The translations under genes and the position numbers were made by a program. 64,000 nucleotides of DNA from the NCBI RefSeq assembly GCF_026262505.1, contig NC_067206.1, positions 36,285,896-36,349,895 of the forward strand, in the 5' to 3' direction. Position 1 is the stretch's first letter. Every line of letters starts with the position of its first letter. Below, in pieces: positions 22,086 through 33,231 of the stretch. The DNA is from Trichomonas vaginalis G3 (Eukaryota; Parabasalia; Trichomonadida; Trichomonadidae). Under the pieces are notes generated by a model. It had not been told where the DNA came from and did not search any database. It saw only the letters and a list, made by a program, of their open reading frames with translations.

Positions 22086-22676
22086 TTAGCAAGGATTATA
22101 ACAATTATCTTCGCTTGTAGAGTAGATTTCACCGTTAAAGTTTGCTGTTTCAACTGCTTTCTTAACTTCTTCTGCAGAGTATATGTGTGAGAAATGTTGA
22201 ATAATTTGTTCTTCTGGAGTTCCGCAATCTGAATTGTTCTCTTTGAGGAATTCAATGACATCGTTCTTAATCTTTTCATCTCTGTCTTCGCTTGATCGCA
22301 TTGGAGGAGGTGCTGGAGCGGATGTTTCAACATGCTTTGGTGCTTGAGCGAAAGAGGAGTCTGGGGGTGTTCCTCTTGTTGTCTGTAAGTGTACGAACAA
22401 TGAGTAAAGCATATGATAAGGAATTTGATCGAATTCTGTTATGGGTTTGATTGTGAATGAAGATATTCCATCTTCAATAGCAGGTGTAATTCGTCCAACA
22501 ACAAAAACGTATGTTCCATCTGGAATTGGCTCTGGATTATCATCTGAAATGAAATTCTTAACTTTGATACTGCCTGTACAATCATTTACCAAGTAATCAA
22601 TGCTGATTGTGCTATCTTCATGGCTAATGATCTTTCCTACGATGGATACTTGTTTTCTTGATTTAACCTTGAACAA
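22086..22676 (-). pseudogene. RPA32-like (replication protein A 2) gene, 5'-truncated
   Basis: RPA32 is the middle subunit of the single-strand DNA-binding complex used in replication and repair. The 196-codon frame begins in the OB fold (VSIVGKIISHEDSTISIDYL, then YVFVVGRITP). It continues through a Pro/Ala linker to a winged-helix domain (IKNDVIEFLKEN to CGTPEEQIIQHF). There is no ATG at the 5' end. The frame opens with a TTG, and the sequence upstream of codon 5 or 6 is the exonuclease-1-like repeat also found at about 25041 and 28621. The phosphorylated N-terminal tail of RPA32 is therefore missing and has been replaced by a repeat junction. Unless translation starts in the foreign flank, this copy is not functional. 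Confidence 0.7.
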
Positions 22677-23400
22677 GATGTTTAAGTATATCTGCAGAAA
22701 TGTATGATTATAAAAAAAGTTGTGTTCTTATGGAGATTCTGAATGAAAAAAACTAATGGTTCTGTTATTGGATCATATGAAAGAGCGAAAAGGAATGTTT
22801 TAAATGCAATGTTAAACATGTATTAGAATTTGTTGTAAATTATGTATTTTTTGGTATGATATAGCAGAAATAATAATATTTGTTGAATTTTCGTATTATA
22901 AAATTAGTTTAAGAGATGGTTTCAGAGAAAGATTTGTAATTGATGGTGAATAGTTACATCAAAAGAATATACAAAGAGATATAAAGTTGTTGGGTGTTAA
23001 TTTATGAAAAGTTATGAAATATTGGTATCTATTTCAAGTAACTTGTAAGAAATCATAATGTTTGTATAATACTAATGGTGTTAGATATGTTAAAACACAA
23101 TCAAAGTATCTTGTTCTTGCAAGATATGATAAATGTGAATCTGATTCATAAGCAGATACTATGTACTCGATGTATTCATTTATAAGTTATTTCTTCACCT
23201 GATTTTTGATAATATTAAAATGCTGATGGTAATCGTCGTTCTATTTATAATTGATGAGCAATAAGTATAATGGTTCACGTCGCTCTTCTTGAAGCTTCTA
23301 ATTTGTCATGAACTTGGCTGCTTGACAATCAAAAACAACAACAGGGGTGAGGCCAAATTTTTAAACAGCCATGATACGACTCATTAAAAATTTTGACAAG
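22660..23400 (-). pseudogene. Exonuclease 1-like (XPG/Rad2 family) remnant, unit 1
   Basis: This is a minus-strand remnant homologous to the better-preserved copy at about 24656-25850. The segment after about 23390 encodes the SRIMAV-type start of the XPG-N portion. Around 23150 lies the region for the PYE-D signature of the XPG-I portion. Many stops and frameshifts interrupt it. Its downstream end is fused to the RPA32-like frame at about 22675. Confidence 0.6.
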
Positions 23401-23434
23401 GGAAGTAGTTTTCTGAAGTTTACATTTCTTTTAG

Positions 23435-24440
23435 GAAGAGACAGTATTTGATCTTTCTCAATCTGCTGGTGATGTTTGGGAACTTTTTTATGGAACATCA
23501 ACATCACCAAAACCAATCACTGGGAAGAATGTTCAAGCAACATCAACAGAAAACGAGTGTTTCATTTTTAACAGTATCTTCATTGAAATTACGACCAATA
23601 GTGCCATTTATTTTTCGAATACAAGCAATAAATTTCTTAACTCAGATTGTTCATTTACTAACTGTAGCAGTAATACAAATGGTGGATCTATCTACTTTAA
23701 ATGTAATAGTTCCATTGTCCAATACCGAACATGTGGCTACAAATCAAAAACAAACTCTGATAGAGGACATCATTCATATGTTTCCTTAGTTTCTAAATCA
23801 AATAATAAAAATTATCTTTATGAAAGTTCTTTTTATTTATGCGGAAATTTAGAAAAAAAGAGCAACAAATTATCTTTATTATGGAAATATTGAAGTTAAA
23901 TCAATCAACACAAGTTTCTGTGAAGCAAACTATGACTCAGGAATACTTCTATATGAACCAACAAGTCTAAGTAACGTAACATATTCATCATTTTGTAACA
24001 CAACATCATATTATATAATTTTAGAATTAGATTATGGTAATTATAATTTTAATTTTTGTAATGTTTTGAATAATGAACACAAATATTCTACATTGGGAAT
24101 ATTCTGGGCAGATGGATCAACTGTTCTTATTGAAAACTGTTCATTTCTTGGAAACACAGGATCAGGAAAAGAATTTTATCAAGATGATCCTGGTTCAATT
24201 ACAGTTAAAGATTCTTTCTGTGACAGAATAATAGATAAAATAGGATCAGTTTCAACAAATAATGTTGAAAATATATCTTCTATTCATCATCTTTCTCACT
24301 TTTCATCATATTTGTGTGAAGCAGAGTTTCCTATTTTAGATTTAATGATAAAGAAGAATATTATCACATATGATGAAATTGTTTATCATTATTCATATCA
24401 TTTCATTACTTCGCTTTGTATTGTTTTAGTAAACTCATAA
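23435..24440 (+). pseudogene. Pmp-like fragment, unit 1, frameshifted
   Basis: This 5'-truncated Pmp-like frame has FTNCSSNTNGGSIYF and a downstream CSFLGN motif. It begins right after a TAG at 23432-23434 and has no start codon in frame. A one-base difference near 23858 (relative to unit 2) throws the first half out of frame with the second. It carries no transmembrane segment comparable with the gene ending at 20936, though it ends in a hydrophobic stretch (HFITSLCIVLV). Confidence 0.65.
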
Positions 24441-24512
24441 AAAATAATGACTAGGCCGCTTGTTATTTAGAAATATTTAAAAAGTTTTGTTATTTATTTA
24501 TTAAATTTATTC

Positions 24513-24655
24513 TTAGTACTTTAAGTCAGAGGCACAGACGAACTCGCGAATCCACGAGATGTGCGAAACTTCTTCAAGAGGAATTGGGTAGAACAAATTT
24601 GGAATTATGAGGAGTCGCATAGCATCCTGCGCTTCCAAATTTGCAACCCTATAAA
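24513..24655 (-). pseudogene. Nucleoside-kinase remnant, unit 1 (3' end only)
   Basis: The minus strand reads WIREFVCASDLKY followed by TAA at 24513-24515, the same C-terminus as the longer copy at 27167-28160. Only about 140 bp remain before the next unit begins. Confidence 0.55.
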
Positions 24656-25850
24656 TAATAAATAAAATCTCTGTTTCTGAGATAGAAATAAATTTTGATT
24701 TCTTATGAATGAATTAAAGAGATGAATATGATATATATCATTGGATATATATCATGTGTTATGAGAAAAATAAAATGTTAATTTCGTAATTTGAACAAAT
24801 ATCAAAATTAATTTCGTCTTTTTTCAATCAACTATTAGTTTGATAGATTGGAAATATGATGTGGAATTGAATGATATCTGGAAATGTTTGTCATTGAGTC
24901 TTGTGAACTTGAAATACTTAGATTGTGATGGTTATAAGACTTTGAAACTTTCAATCTTTGGAGAATAGTTTGTTTTGAAGTAAGGAAACACAGATGGTGA
25001 TGAATTTGGTAAATTCAAATGATCCAAAGAGTAATGGTGTCAATTTAACCTTGAACAAGATGTTTAAGTATATCTGCAGAAATGTATGATTATAAAAAAA
25101 GTTGTGTTCTTATGGAGATTCTGAATGAAAAAAACTAATTGTTCTGTTATTGGATCATATGAAAGAGGATAAAAGAATGTTTTAAATACAATGTTAAACA
25201 TGTATTAGAATTTGTTGTAAATTCTGTATTTTTTTGGTATGATATAGCAGAAATAATTAAATTTGTTGAATTTTCGTATTATAAAATTAGTTTAAGAGAT
25301 AGTTTCAGAGAAAGATTTGTAATTGATGGTGAATAGTTACATCAAAAGAATATACAAAGAGTTCTAAAGTTGTTGGGTGTTAATTTATGAAAAGTTATGA
25401 AATATTGGTATCTATTTCAAGTAACTTGTAACGAATCATAATGTTTGTATAATACTAATGGTGTTAGATATGTTAAAACACAATCAACTTATCTTGTTCT
25501 TGCAAGATATGATAAATGTGAATCTGATTCATATGGTGATACTATGTACTCGATGTATTCTTTTATAAGTTATTTCTTCAACTGATTTTTGATAATATTA
25601 AAATGCTGATGGTAATCGCAGTTCTTTTTATAATTGTTGAGTAATAAGTAAAGCTTCGTGTCACTCTTCTTGATGCTTCTGATTTGTAATTAACTTGGAA
25701 GGAAGTGATTGACAATCAAAAGCAACATAAGGTGTAAGGCCACGCTTTTGGACAGCAAGGATTCGACTCATTACTTATGGTAATATCTTTTCCCCCGTTT
25801 TTATTCCTTGATGGAAGAGATAAAAAATTTTTCTTAAAAATTTTGACGAG
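24656..25850 (-). pseudogene. Exonuclease 1-like remnant, unit 2
   Basis: On the minus strand, from about 25780 downwards, it reads MSRILAVQKRGLTPYVAFD and SLPSK, matching the XPG-N pattern of Exo1/FEN1 (partner strand then VFDG and LP-K). Further along, EYIVSPYESDSHLSYLAR corresponds to the acidic PYEAD-Q metal-binding motif of XPG-I. CNYSPSITNLSLK is in the place of the CDY helix-turn segment. Acidic residues are replaced (Glu/Asp to Ser or Asn at some positions) and there are many stops. Exo1 is a 5'-3' exonuclease of mismatch repair. This copy is dead but the family can still be read. Confidence 0.65.
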
Positions 25851-25885
25851 GGAAGTAGTTTTCTGAAGTTTACAATTCATTTTAG

Positions 25886-26887
25886 GAAGAGAAAGTATTT
25901 AATCTTTCTCAATCTTCTGGTGATGTTTGGAAACTCTTTTACAATACACAACCTAATTCAGAACCTATTTGTGGCACAAACGTTACAGCTAAATCGACAA
26001 ATAATGAGTGTTTCATATTTGAAAGCATATTTATCGCTATTACGACCAATAGTGCCATTTATTTTACGAATACAAACAATAAATTCCTTAATTCCGATTG
26101 TTCATTTACTAACTGTAGCAGTAATACAAATGGTGGATCTATCTACTTTAACTGTGATAGTTCCATTGTCCAATACCGAACATGTGGCTACAAATCAAAA
26201 ACAAACTCTGATTGGGGACATCATTCATATGTTTCCTTAGATTCTAAATCAAATAATAAAAATTATCTTTATGAAAGTTCTTTTTATTTATGCGGAAATT
26301 TAGAAAAAATGAGAACAAATTATCTTTATTATGGAAATATTGAAGTTAAATCAATCAACACAAGTTTCTGTGAAGCAGACTATGACTCAGGAATATTTCT
26401 TTGGTATACAACAAGTCTAAGTAACGTAACATATTCATCATTTTGTAACACAACATCAAATAATTTAATTTTAGAATTAGATTATGGTAATTATAATTTT
26501 AATTTTTGTAATGTTTTGAATAATGAACACAAATAATCTGAATATGGAATATTCTGGGCAGATGGATCAACTGTTCTTATTGAAAACTGTTCATTTCTTG
26601 GAAACAAAGGACCAGGAAAAGAATTTTATCAAGTAAATTCTGGTTCAATAACAGTTAAAGATTCTTTCTGTGACAGAATAATAGATAAAACATATGGATC
26701 AGTTATAACAAATAATGTTCAAAATATATATTCTATTCATCATCTTTCTCACTTTTCATCATATCTGTGTGAAGCAGAGTTTCCTATTTTAGTTTTAATG
26801 ATAAAGAAGAATATTATCACAAAATATGAAATTGTTTATCATTATTCATATCATTTCATTATTTCTCTTTGTATTGTTTTAATATAA
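25886..26887 (+). pseudogene. Pmp-like fragment, unit 2, one in-frame stop
   Basis: The frame opens directly after a TAG (25883-25885). It runs as EEKVFNLSQSSGDVWK, NGGSIYF, SINTSFCE and CSFLGN to a TAA at 26885-26887. A single TAA at 26534-26536 interrupts it. There is no ATG at the 5' end, so it is a truncated copy that was amplified with its flanks. It is near-identical to units 1 and 3 over most of its length. Confidence 0.65.
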
Positions 26888-27166
26888 ATAAATTTTTTGA
26901 CAATCAATCAAATTTCAATATTCACTTGTGAATTGTTCCGTTAAAAACTTATAATTTGAATCAAAATTGAATGTTAAAAAAATATTCACAGTTATTCTTT
27001 TTTGTTATACAATGAAGTTTGTGAATACAGCAATTTAACTCGTCAATATTAGTTGTATCGCGTTTCTTCTTCAGAGTTGATGCATTTTTCTTTCTTATCC
27101 GAAACTGATAGCTTGCATTTATTTTGATTAAACTATTATGAGTTTAGGTGTTTATTAAACTTATTC
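26888..27166. other. Intergenic spacer inside repeat unit 2
   Basis: AT-rich spacer between the Pmp-like fragment and the convergent nucleoside-kinase remnant. No gene was recognised. Confidence 0.5.
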
Positions 27167-28160
27167 TTAGTACTTTATGTCAGAGACACAGACGAACTCG
27201 AAAATTCACAAGATGTGCGGAACTCCTTCAAGAGGTTTTCCGGAGAACATTCTGAGGAGTTGCTTAGCCTCCTGGGTGACTTCAGAGGTGAGTGGATAAC
27301 GATGATATGGAATTGTGGCATCAGAGAGCAAATTGAGGCAGTAGATAGAAAGAACTGGAAGTTCCTTAAGCAATGAAGAGTTGAAGAACATTTCTGCATC
27401 ACCTTGGTATGGGAAAATGTTCTTCTCTTCGCCAACTCGGACCGATGTCCATCAGTGGTTTGTTTTACGAGCAGAATAGACGAGGTACCTGTGATCTATG
27501 ATGATGTGGCGGATGAGACGAATATATGATGTTAGGATGTGGTGGTCATTGTCGACAACAAGTGGTGTAAGTGGAGCAACGTAGATTGGAGTGACTATGT
27601 CGCGACCGGTTGGACCAAGTAATTATGGATTCAAACTGTGAATGCCTTCAAGGATGAGGAATGTGTTGCCTGGAAGTGTCTGTTTCTCTGTTTCGATGTT
27701 GATGCCCTTGTCTTGCTTGAAATCGTACTTGCGGCGAAGAATTGTTTCCCATTTAAGTAACGTGTGGACATTATAAGCAAGAACATAAACATTGATGGCA
27801 CAAATGCACTAGAAGTCGTTCTTGCCATCTGGGCCCTTTGGTGTCTTCTTGCGATCGACAAAATAATAGTTCATTTCAATAACAATAGAATAGTAACAGA
27901 CAACACGAAGAGCAATGGAAAGACGCTTCACAAATGTTGTCTTGTTTGATGATGATGATTGACAGGCAATTGTAACAACACACTCACTTGGGAATTCTTC
28001 AACAACTTTCTATGCAATACGTGAAAGCTTGTACTGGTGAAGAATATTCACAAACAAACTTCAAGTCATAAACTTTGCACTCAAAGATGGCTTCATTAAA
28101 TTTTGGAACTGTATCGACTAAGATAAGTTTGGAATACTGTGCGTATCATTATTCATGAAG
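27167..28160 (-). pseudogene. Uridine kinase-related nucleoside kinase, decayed
   Basis: The minus strand carries a recognisable kinase of the uridine kinase / phosphoribulokinase superfamily, the bacterial type linked to TGS domains. Near 27910-27980 the P-loop region reads CQSSSSNKTTFVKRLSIALR, where the two Gly of the normal loop are replaced. LILEGIHSLNP (about 27650) is the typical lid/partner motif. NIFPYQGDAEMFFNSSLL followed by LPVLS (about 27370-27430) is the conserved C-terminal stretch of this family. The frame is broken at several sites and a TGA lies just before the C-terminus. The 3' end recurs in units 1 and 3. It would phosphorylate pyrimidine nucleosides if intact. Confidence 0.65.
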
Positions 28161-28237
28161 TTAAAATGGATTCTACAATCTGCATTAAATTATGTAAATT
28201 ATGAAAGAAAAAATATCAATTAATAAGAAAATAAATA

Positions 28238-29450
28238 ATAAATAAAATCTCTGTTTCTGAGATAGAAATAAATTTTTTTCTTATGAATGAATTAAAGAGA
28301 TGAATATGATATATATCATTGGATATATATCATATGTTATGAGAAAAAAATAAAATGTTAATTTCGTAATTTGAACAAATATCAAAATTAATTTCGTCTT
28401 TTTTCAATCAACTATTAGTTTGATAGATTGGAAATATGATAGAGAATTGAATGATATCTGGAAATGTTTGTCATTGAGTCTTGTGAACTTGAAATACTTA
28501 GATTGTGATGGTTATAAGACTTTGAAACTTTCAATCTTTGGAGAATAGTTTGTTTTGAAGTAAGGAAACACAGATGGTGATGAATTTGGTAAATTCAAAT
28601 GGTCCAAAGAGTAATGGTGTCAATTTAACCTTGAACAAGATGTTTAAGTATATCTGCAGAAATGTATGATTATAAAAAGTTGTGTTCTTACGGAGATTCT
28701 GAATGAAAAAAATTAATGGTTCTGTTATTGGATCATATGAAAGAGGATAAAAGAATGTTTTGAATGTAATGGTAAACATGTATTAGAATTTGTTGTAAAT
28801 TATGTATTTTTTGGTATGATATAGCAGAAATAATTACATTTGTTGAATTTTCGTATTCTAAAATGAGTTTAAGAGATAGTTTCAGAGAAAGATTTGTAAT
28901 TGATGGTGAATAGTTACATCAAATGAATATACAAAGAGTTCTAAAGTTGTTGGGTGTTAATTTATGAAAAGTTATGAAATATTGGTATCTATTTCAAGTA
29001 ACTTGTAAGAAATCATAAAGTTTGTATAATACTAATGGTGTTAGATATGTTAAAACACAATCAAAGTATCTTGTTCTTGCAAGATATGATAATTGTGAAT
29101 CTGATTCATATGGTGATACGATATACTCGATGTATTCATTTATAAGTTATTTCTTTCATGTATATACTGTTGCTGATATGATTGAAACTGTTTTTTGATA
29201 ATATTCAAATGCTTATGGTAATCGCAGTTCTTTTTATAATTGTTGAGTAATAAGTAAAGCTTCGTGTCACTCTTCTTGATGCTTCTGATTTGTAATTAAC
29301 TTGGAAGGAAGTGATTGACAATCAAAAGCAACATAAGGTGTAAGGCCACGCTTTTGGACAGCAAGGATTCGACTCATTACTTATGGTAATATCTTTTCCC
29401 CCGTTTTTATTCCTTGATGGAAGAGATAAAAAATTTTTCTTAAAAATTTT
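28238..29450 (-). pseudogene. Exonuclease 1-like remnant, unit 3
   Basis: This is the third copy of the XPG-family remnant, near-identical to that at 24656-25850. The start segment lies at about 29377 and the region around YDPITEPLIFF at about 28700-28740. A small insertion near 29150-29190 (relative to unit 2) adds sequence not seen in the other copies. Confidence 0.6.
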
Positions 29451-29491
29451 GACGAGGGAAGTAGTTTTCTGAAGTTTACAATTCATTTTAG

Positions 29492-30535
29492 GAAGAGAAA
29501 GTATTTAATCTTTCTCAATCTTCTGGTGATGTTTGGGAACGCTTTTACAATACACAACCTAATTCACAACCTATTTGTGGCACAAACGTTACAGCTAAAT
29601 CGACAAATAATGAGTGTTTCATATTTGAAAGCATATTTATCGCTATTACGACCAATAGTGCCATTTATTTTACGAATACAAACAATAAATTCCTTAATTC
29701 CGATTGTTCATTTAATAACTGCAGCAGTAATACAAATGGTGGATCTCTCTACTTTAAATGTAATAGTTCCATTGTCCAATACCGAACATGTGGCTACAAA
29801 TCAAAAGCAAACTTTCAAGGACATAACTCAAAAATAAACCCCTGTGGACATCATTCATATGTTAAATTAGTTTCTAAATCAAATAATAAAAATTATCTTT
29901 ATGAAAGTTCTTTTTATTTATGCGGAAATTTAGAAATTCCTTATACAAATCATCTTTGGTATGGAAATATTGAAGTTAAATCAATCAACACAAGTTTCTG
30001 TGAAGCATACTATGACTCAGGAATATTTCTTTGGTATACAACAAGTCTAAGTAACGTAACATATTCATCATTTTGTAACACAACATCAAATAATGGAATT
30101 TTAGAATTATATCGTGGTAACTATACTTTTAATTTTTGTAATGTTTTGAATAATGAACACAAAGAATCTAAATATGGAACATTCTATGCAAGGAGATCAA
30201 CTGTTCTTATTGAAAACTGTTCATTTCTTGGAAACTCAGGACCAGGAAAAGAATTTTATCAATCTGTTCATCGAAGAAATTCTGGTTCAATTACAGTTAA
30301 AGATTCTTTCTGTGACAGAATAATAGATAAAACATATGGATCAATTAAAACAAATAATGTTCAAAATATATATTCTATTCATAATCTTTCTCACTTTTCA
30401 TCATATCTGTGTGAAACTGATTATCCTATTTTAGATTTAGTGATAAAGAAGAATATTATCACAAAATATGAAATTGTTTATCATTATTCATATCATTTCA
30501 TTACTTCTCTTTGTATTGTTTTAGTAAATAAATAA
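29492..30535 (+). pseudogene. Pmp-like fragment, unit 3, open frame without ATG
   Basis: This is the only unit whose Pmp-like frame is fully open: 347 codons from GAA 29492 to TAA 30533-30535. It has NNCSSNTNGGSLYF, a 12-residue insertion near 29815 and CSFLGN. It is preceded by the same TAG (29489-29491) and there is no in-frame ATG before the last third, so it is classed as 5'-truncated. It could be expressed only from a non-ATG start, by a fusion, or as a donor for gene conversion. Confidence 0.6.
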
Positions 30536-30644
30536 AATGCATATTGTTCTTCCTATATCTCGATTTTTTGTTGCTGGTTTCAAGTAGAAATAATGGCTAA
30601 ATGACTTGTTATGTAGAAATATTTATTATTTATTAAATTTATTC

Positions 30645-30840
30645 TTAGTACTTTAAGTCAGAGACACCGACGAACTAAAGAATTTACAAGATGGTCGGAA
30701 CTCCTTCAAGAGGAATTGGGCAGAACAAGTTGAGAATACTGATGTGTCGCTTAGCCTCCTGTGTGACTTGCCAAACCTTAAACTTTCTTGGCAATTGTAC
30801 GTTATTGAGAATTGCCCAATTGCCATAAGCTTCAAGAAAG
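30645..30840 (-). pseudogene. Nucleoside-kinase remnant, unit 3 (3' end)
   Basis: This minus-strand remnant of the kinase C-terminus closes repeat unit 3. It then diverges into unrelated sequence at about 30780-30840, which marks the end of the array. Confidence 0.5.
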
Positions 30841-31573
30841 CTGAAACAATGACACTGAAACATATTTAACTACACGTAAAATCAAATCAGACTCATTTAT
30901 TAAAAATGCAATATATTTATACTTATTGTTTCGTTTAATCAACATGAATTTAAGACTAAATTCTTTCTTACATCTGAGATGGCCTTCTTACATGAATTAT
31001 TATGTAAATTTTTGATTATTTTGGAATAATATTAATCATTTGAACTGTTTTGTGGAGTTCTTTTGTGAATTTGATACATTTGTTGAACTAATATTCAATT
31101 CTCAATAAGATAATGCATTTCTGTTATTATATTTCGAATAATTTTTTAAAATAATTTTTTTAACTGCTCACAAAATATAGCAGAGGACTCTCATCAAAAT
31201 GAACAGAGTGTGACTTATTTTTCACATAGAAATTAAAATACAATATAAGTAGTATATGTTGAAGGGTTGTGTGACTTTTTTTGTAAACGTAAGAATTCAT
31301 ACAATATAGAACGATTTTGTATCATTTTTTTTAACATATGAAGTAAAAAATGTATGATTCTTACGGTTTTTATTCTTACGTTTTTGAATAAATCAAGATT
31401 TAAAAATATTCAAAATTGTAAGACATTTACACTCAGCCCATACATAATGTAATGAAAAATAAAAGAAGCTATATATATAGATGATGTCAGATATTCCGCG
31501 ATTAATTAAACATTGTTTAAATCCTGAATGGAATCAATGGAGTCATAAACGAGTAAAAGAAATTAGAAACTAA
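30841..31573. other. Intergenic region with a stem-loop
   Basis: No gene was recognised. CGTAAGAATTCATACA at 31288-31303 is matched by the inverted TGTATGATTCTTACG at 31351-31365, giving a stem of about 15 bp with one bulge and a 47-nt loop. A further TTCTTACG follows at 31373-31380. Confidence 0.55.
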
Positions 31574-31601
31574 TAAAAAAAAAAAAAAAAAAAAAAAAAA
31601 A
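31574..31601. repeat. Run of 28 A
   Basis: An uninterrupted A tract lies immediately left of the Maverick-like region. Such a tract can be a real junction or a cloning/assembly scar. Confidence 0.9.
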
Positions 31602-31608
31602 GGGTAGT

Positions 31609-31641
31609 GGGGCTTCCAGGCACTTCGTGCCCTCTAGCCCC
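31609..31641. repeat. Nested GC-rich hairpin at the left edge
   Basis: The inner hairpin is GGCAC-TTC-GTGCC (31619-31631). The outer arms are GGGGCT (31609-31614) and AGCCCC (31636-31641). It lies eight bases after the A tract. It is of the same 3-nt-loop style as the hairpin pairs at 55-62 kb. Confidence 0.8.
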
Positions 31642-31760
31642 GAAGATGTTTAGTATAAATGAAGTTCTTATATACGGGTCTTCCAGGAGCTTTTCACAAA
31701 TTATATATGTTTTCATGTTTTGTCAAGACTTCTTCGTAAAATCAGACAAAAATATATTTT

Positions 31761-31808
31761 AGGGTAGAAGGTTAGATATAACCTCTTTTCTAACCTCTTT
31801 TCTACCCT
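31761..31808 (+). repeat. 48-nt palindromic repeat, AGGGTAG type (copy H1)
   Basis: AGGGTAG, then GGTTAGATATAACC, then CTAACCTC and CTACCCT form an imperfect palindrome. It is preceded by AAAAATATATTTT and lies 85 bp before the Dam-like gene. An almost identical copy is at 44146-44194. Confidence 0.8.
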
Positions 31809-31892
31809 CTTGAATTTGTCAAGATTTCTTCGTAAATGTTTTGTCACTTTTCTGTCACTTTTCAGGAAAAAAACATTTTTATTGTATATAAA

Positions 31893-32695
31893 ATGAATTT
31901 TACAAAACCACCGTTACCCTTCTTTGGAAATAAGAGTAGATGTAAAGATATTCTATTGAGAGAACTTAAGAAACTACCGAATGGTCTAACATTTGTAGAT
32001 TTGTTCGGTGGAAGTTTCTATATATCCCATCTGTGCCATACTGTATTTCCTGACTCAAAGATTATATGCAATGACTTCGACAACTATATTGAACCGTCTC
32101 AAACATATACCAGACACAAAACAAAATATTGAGTGAGTTGAAAGAAAAGATACCTATAGGTAAGATGGAACGTATACCATTAGATAAGAAAAATATTGTG
32201 AGAGAGGTTTTGAAAGCAGAATATATAGACTGGGATAGTATATCTGCTAGACTATTATATAGTGGTGCTATAAGAGTTCATGACATTGAAACACTTATGT
32301 CAAAAGTTTTATATCTTAACTATACAAATGTTTTCAAAGAGGACATAGAAAAATATATTGAGGGTATAGAGTTTGTGAGATGTCATTGGACAGAGTTGTA
32401 TGAAAAATATAAAGACAAGGAAAATGTTTTCTTTATAGTGGACCCGCCGTTCTATAACACATGGGATTTTCAATACCAAGTAGACTGGACTTTGAGAGAC
32501 TCTTTAGAAACTTTAGACGTTTTACATAACCATCCATGCTTTTACTTTACATCCGATAAAAGTGGTTTGGAAAGTGTCATGAGATGGTTAGAGGACATAC
32601 ATGACTATGAGTTTATATATGACAAGATAGAATATGAGAGAGGTCCCATAAACTGGAGAAAGTGTCATAACAAAGAAATTTTTATTGGTAACTAA
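31893..32695 (+). pseudogene. Dam-like DNA adenine N6-methyltransferase, frameshifted
   Basis: The family transfers a methyl group from SAM to adenine N6 in DNA. The N-terminal frame (ATG 31893) has FFGNKSR, the Dam-type AdoMet-binding start, and FVDLFGGSF (motif I). The second frame has VDPPFYNTW, the DPPF/Y catalytic motif IV. The two frames are offset between about 32090 and 32128, where at least one small insertion/deletion separates them. Length (about 265 codons) and motif order agree with Dam. Such methylases are known in T. vaginalis Mavericks and giant-virus relatives. TCACTTTTCAGG at 31857 upstream resembles an initiator. A small membrane protein frame follows at once. Confidence 0.8.
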
Positions 32696-32829
32696 ATGTG
32701 GTTTGAAATAGGACTACTTGTTTTAGGTTTTTTCCATTGTGTCATTTATTTATTTGACGTGGCAGAAAAAGTACAGAGAATATGAAGATGAACCAATGCC
32801 TGCAAATGTCCAGTATATGTACTCGTAAG
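32696..32829 (+). pseudogene. Small single-span membrane protein, frameshifted
   Basis: The ATG at 32696 directly follows the methylase stop. The first 20 residues (MWFEIGLLVLGFFHCVIYLF) are a membrane segment. A one-base shift near 32758 then moves to a frame with a charged tail, WQKKYREYEDEP to a TAA at 32827-32829. Small one-span proteins are common in Polinton-type elements; no function is assigned. Confidence 0.45.
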
Positions 32830-32851
32830 AGATATTTTTATCTAATATTAA

Positions 32852-33213
32852 ATGGACGCACAGAACTTAGCGAATGCACAGCAACCTGGACAACCAAACC
32901 CAGAGAATATTCCAAATGAAGTTAGAATACAAACTGCAATGGCAAACTATGGTCAAGTGCCAAACAGATGTACAAATGCAAACTGCCATGTCAAATGACG
33001 CTGCGTTAGGTTTGCCCCATGGTATGCAAATATGAGATGGAAAGAGTTTTATACAAACCCCGAAGTGGGATATAAACAACTCTATGCAGATGACGCGAAC
33101 ACAGGAGTTGACCAGAGTATGTTTTCTACCAGAGGAGAAATAGAATGTATGAGCTCCAGTTAAAGAATGCTATGGAACTCAGAAGGAAACGTAAGAGACT
33201 AGGTGGACATTAG
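32852..33213 (+). pseudogene. Maverick small structural-type gene, frameshifted
   Basis: The ATG at 32852 opens MDAQNLANAQQPGQPNPENI. After shifts near 32970, 33010 and 33120 other frames continue with WYANMRWKEFYTNPEVGY and ELQLKNAMELRRKRKRLGGH to a TAG at 33211-33213. A Gln/Pro/Asn-rich start and a basic end are the visible features. The family is not recognised. Confidence 0.45.
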
Positions 33214-33231
33214 ATTTTTACATATAGTAAA

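Larger units (their letters stand above)
22660..30840. repeat. Three-unit tandem array (Exo1-like / Pmp-like / kinase)
   Basis: Units run from about 22660 to 24655, 24656 to 28237 and 28238 to 30840. The junction sequence beginning ATAAATAAAATCTCTG recurs 3.58 kb apart at about 24656 and 28238. Each unit holds Exo1-like (minus), Pmp-like (plus) and kinase (minus) parts. Unit 1 lacks the first part of the Exo1 flank (replaced by RPA32-like) and most of the kinase. High similarity suggests recent segmental duplication. Confidence 0.75.
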
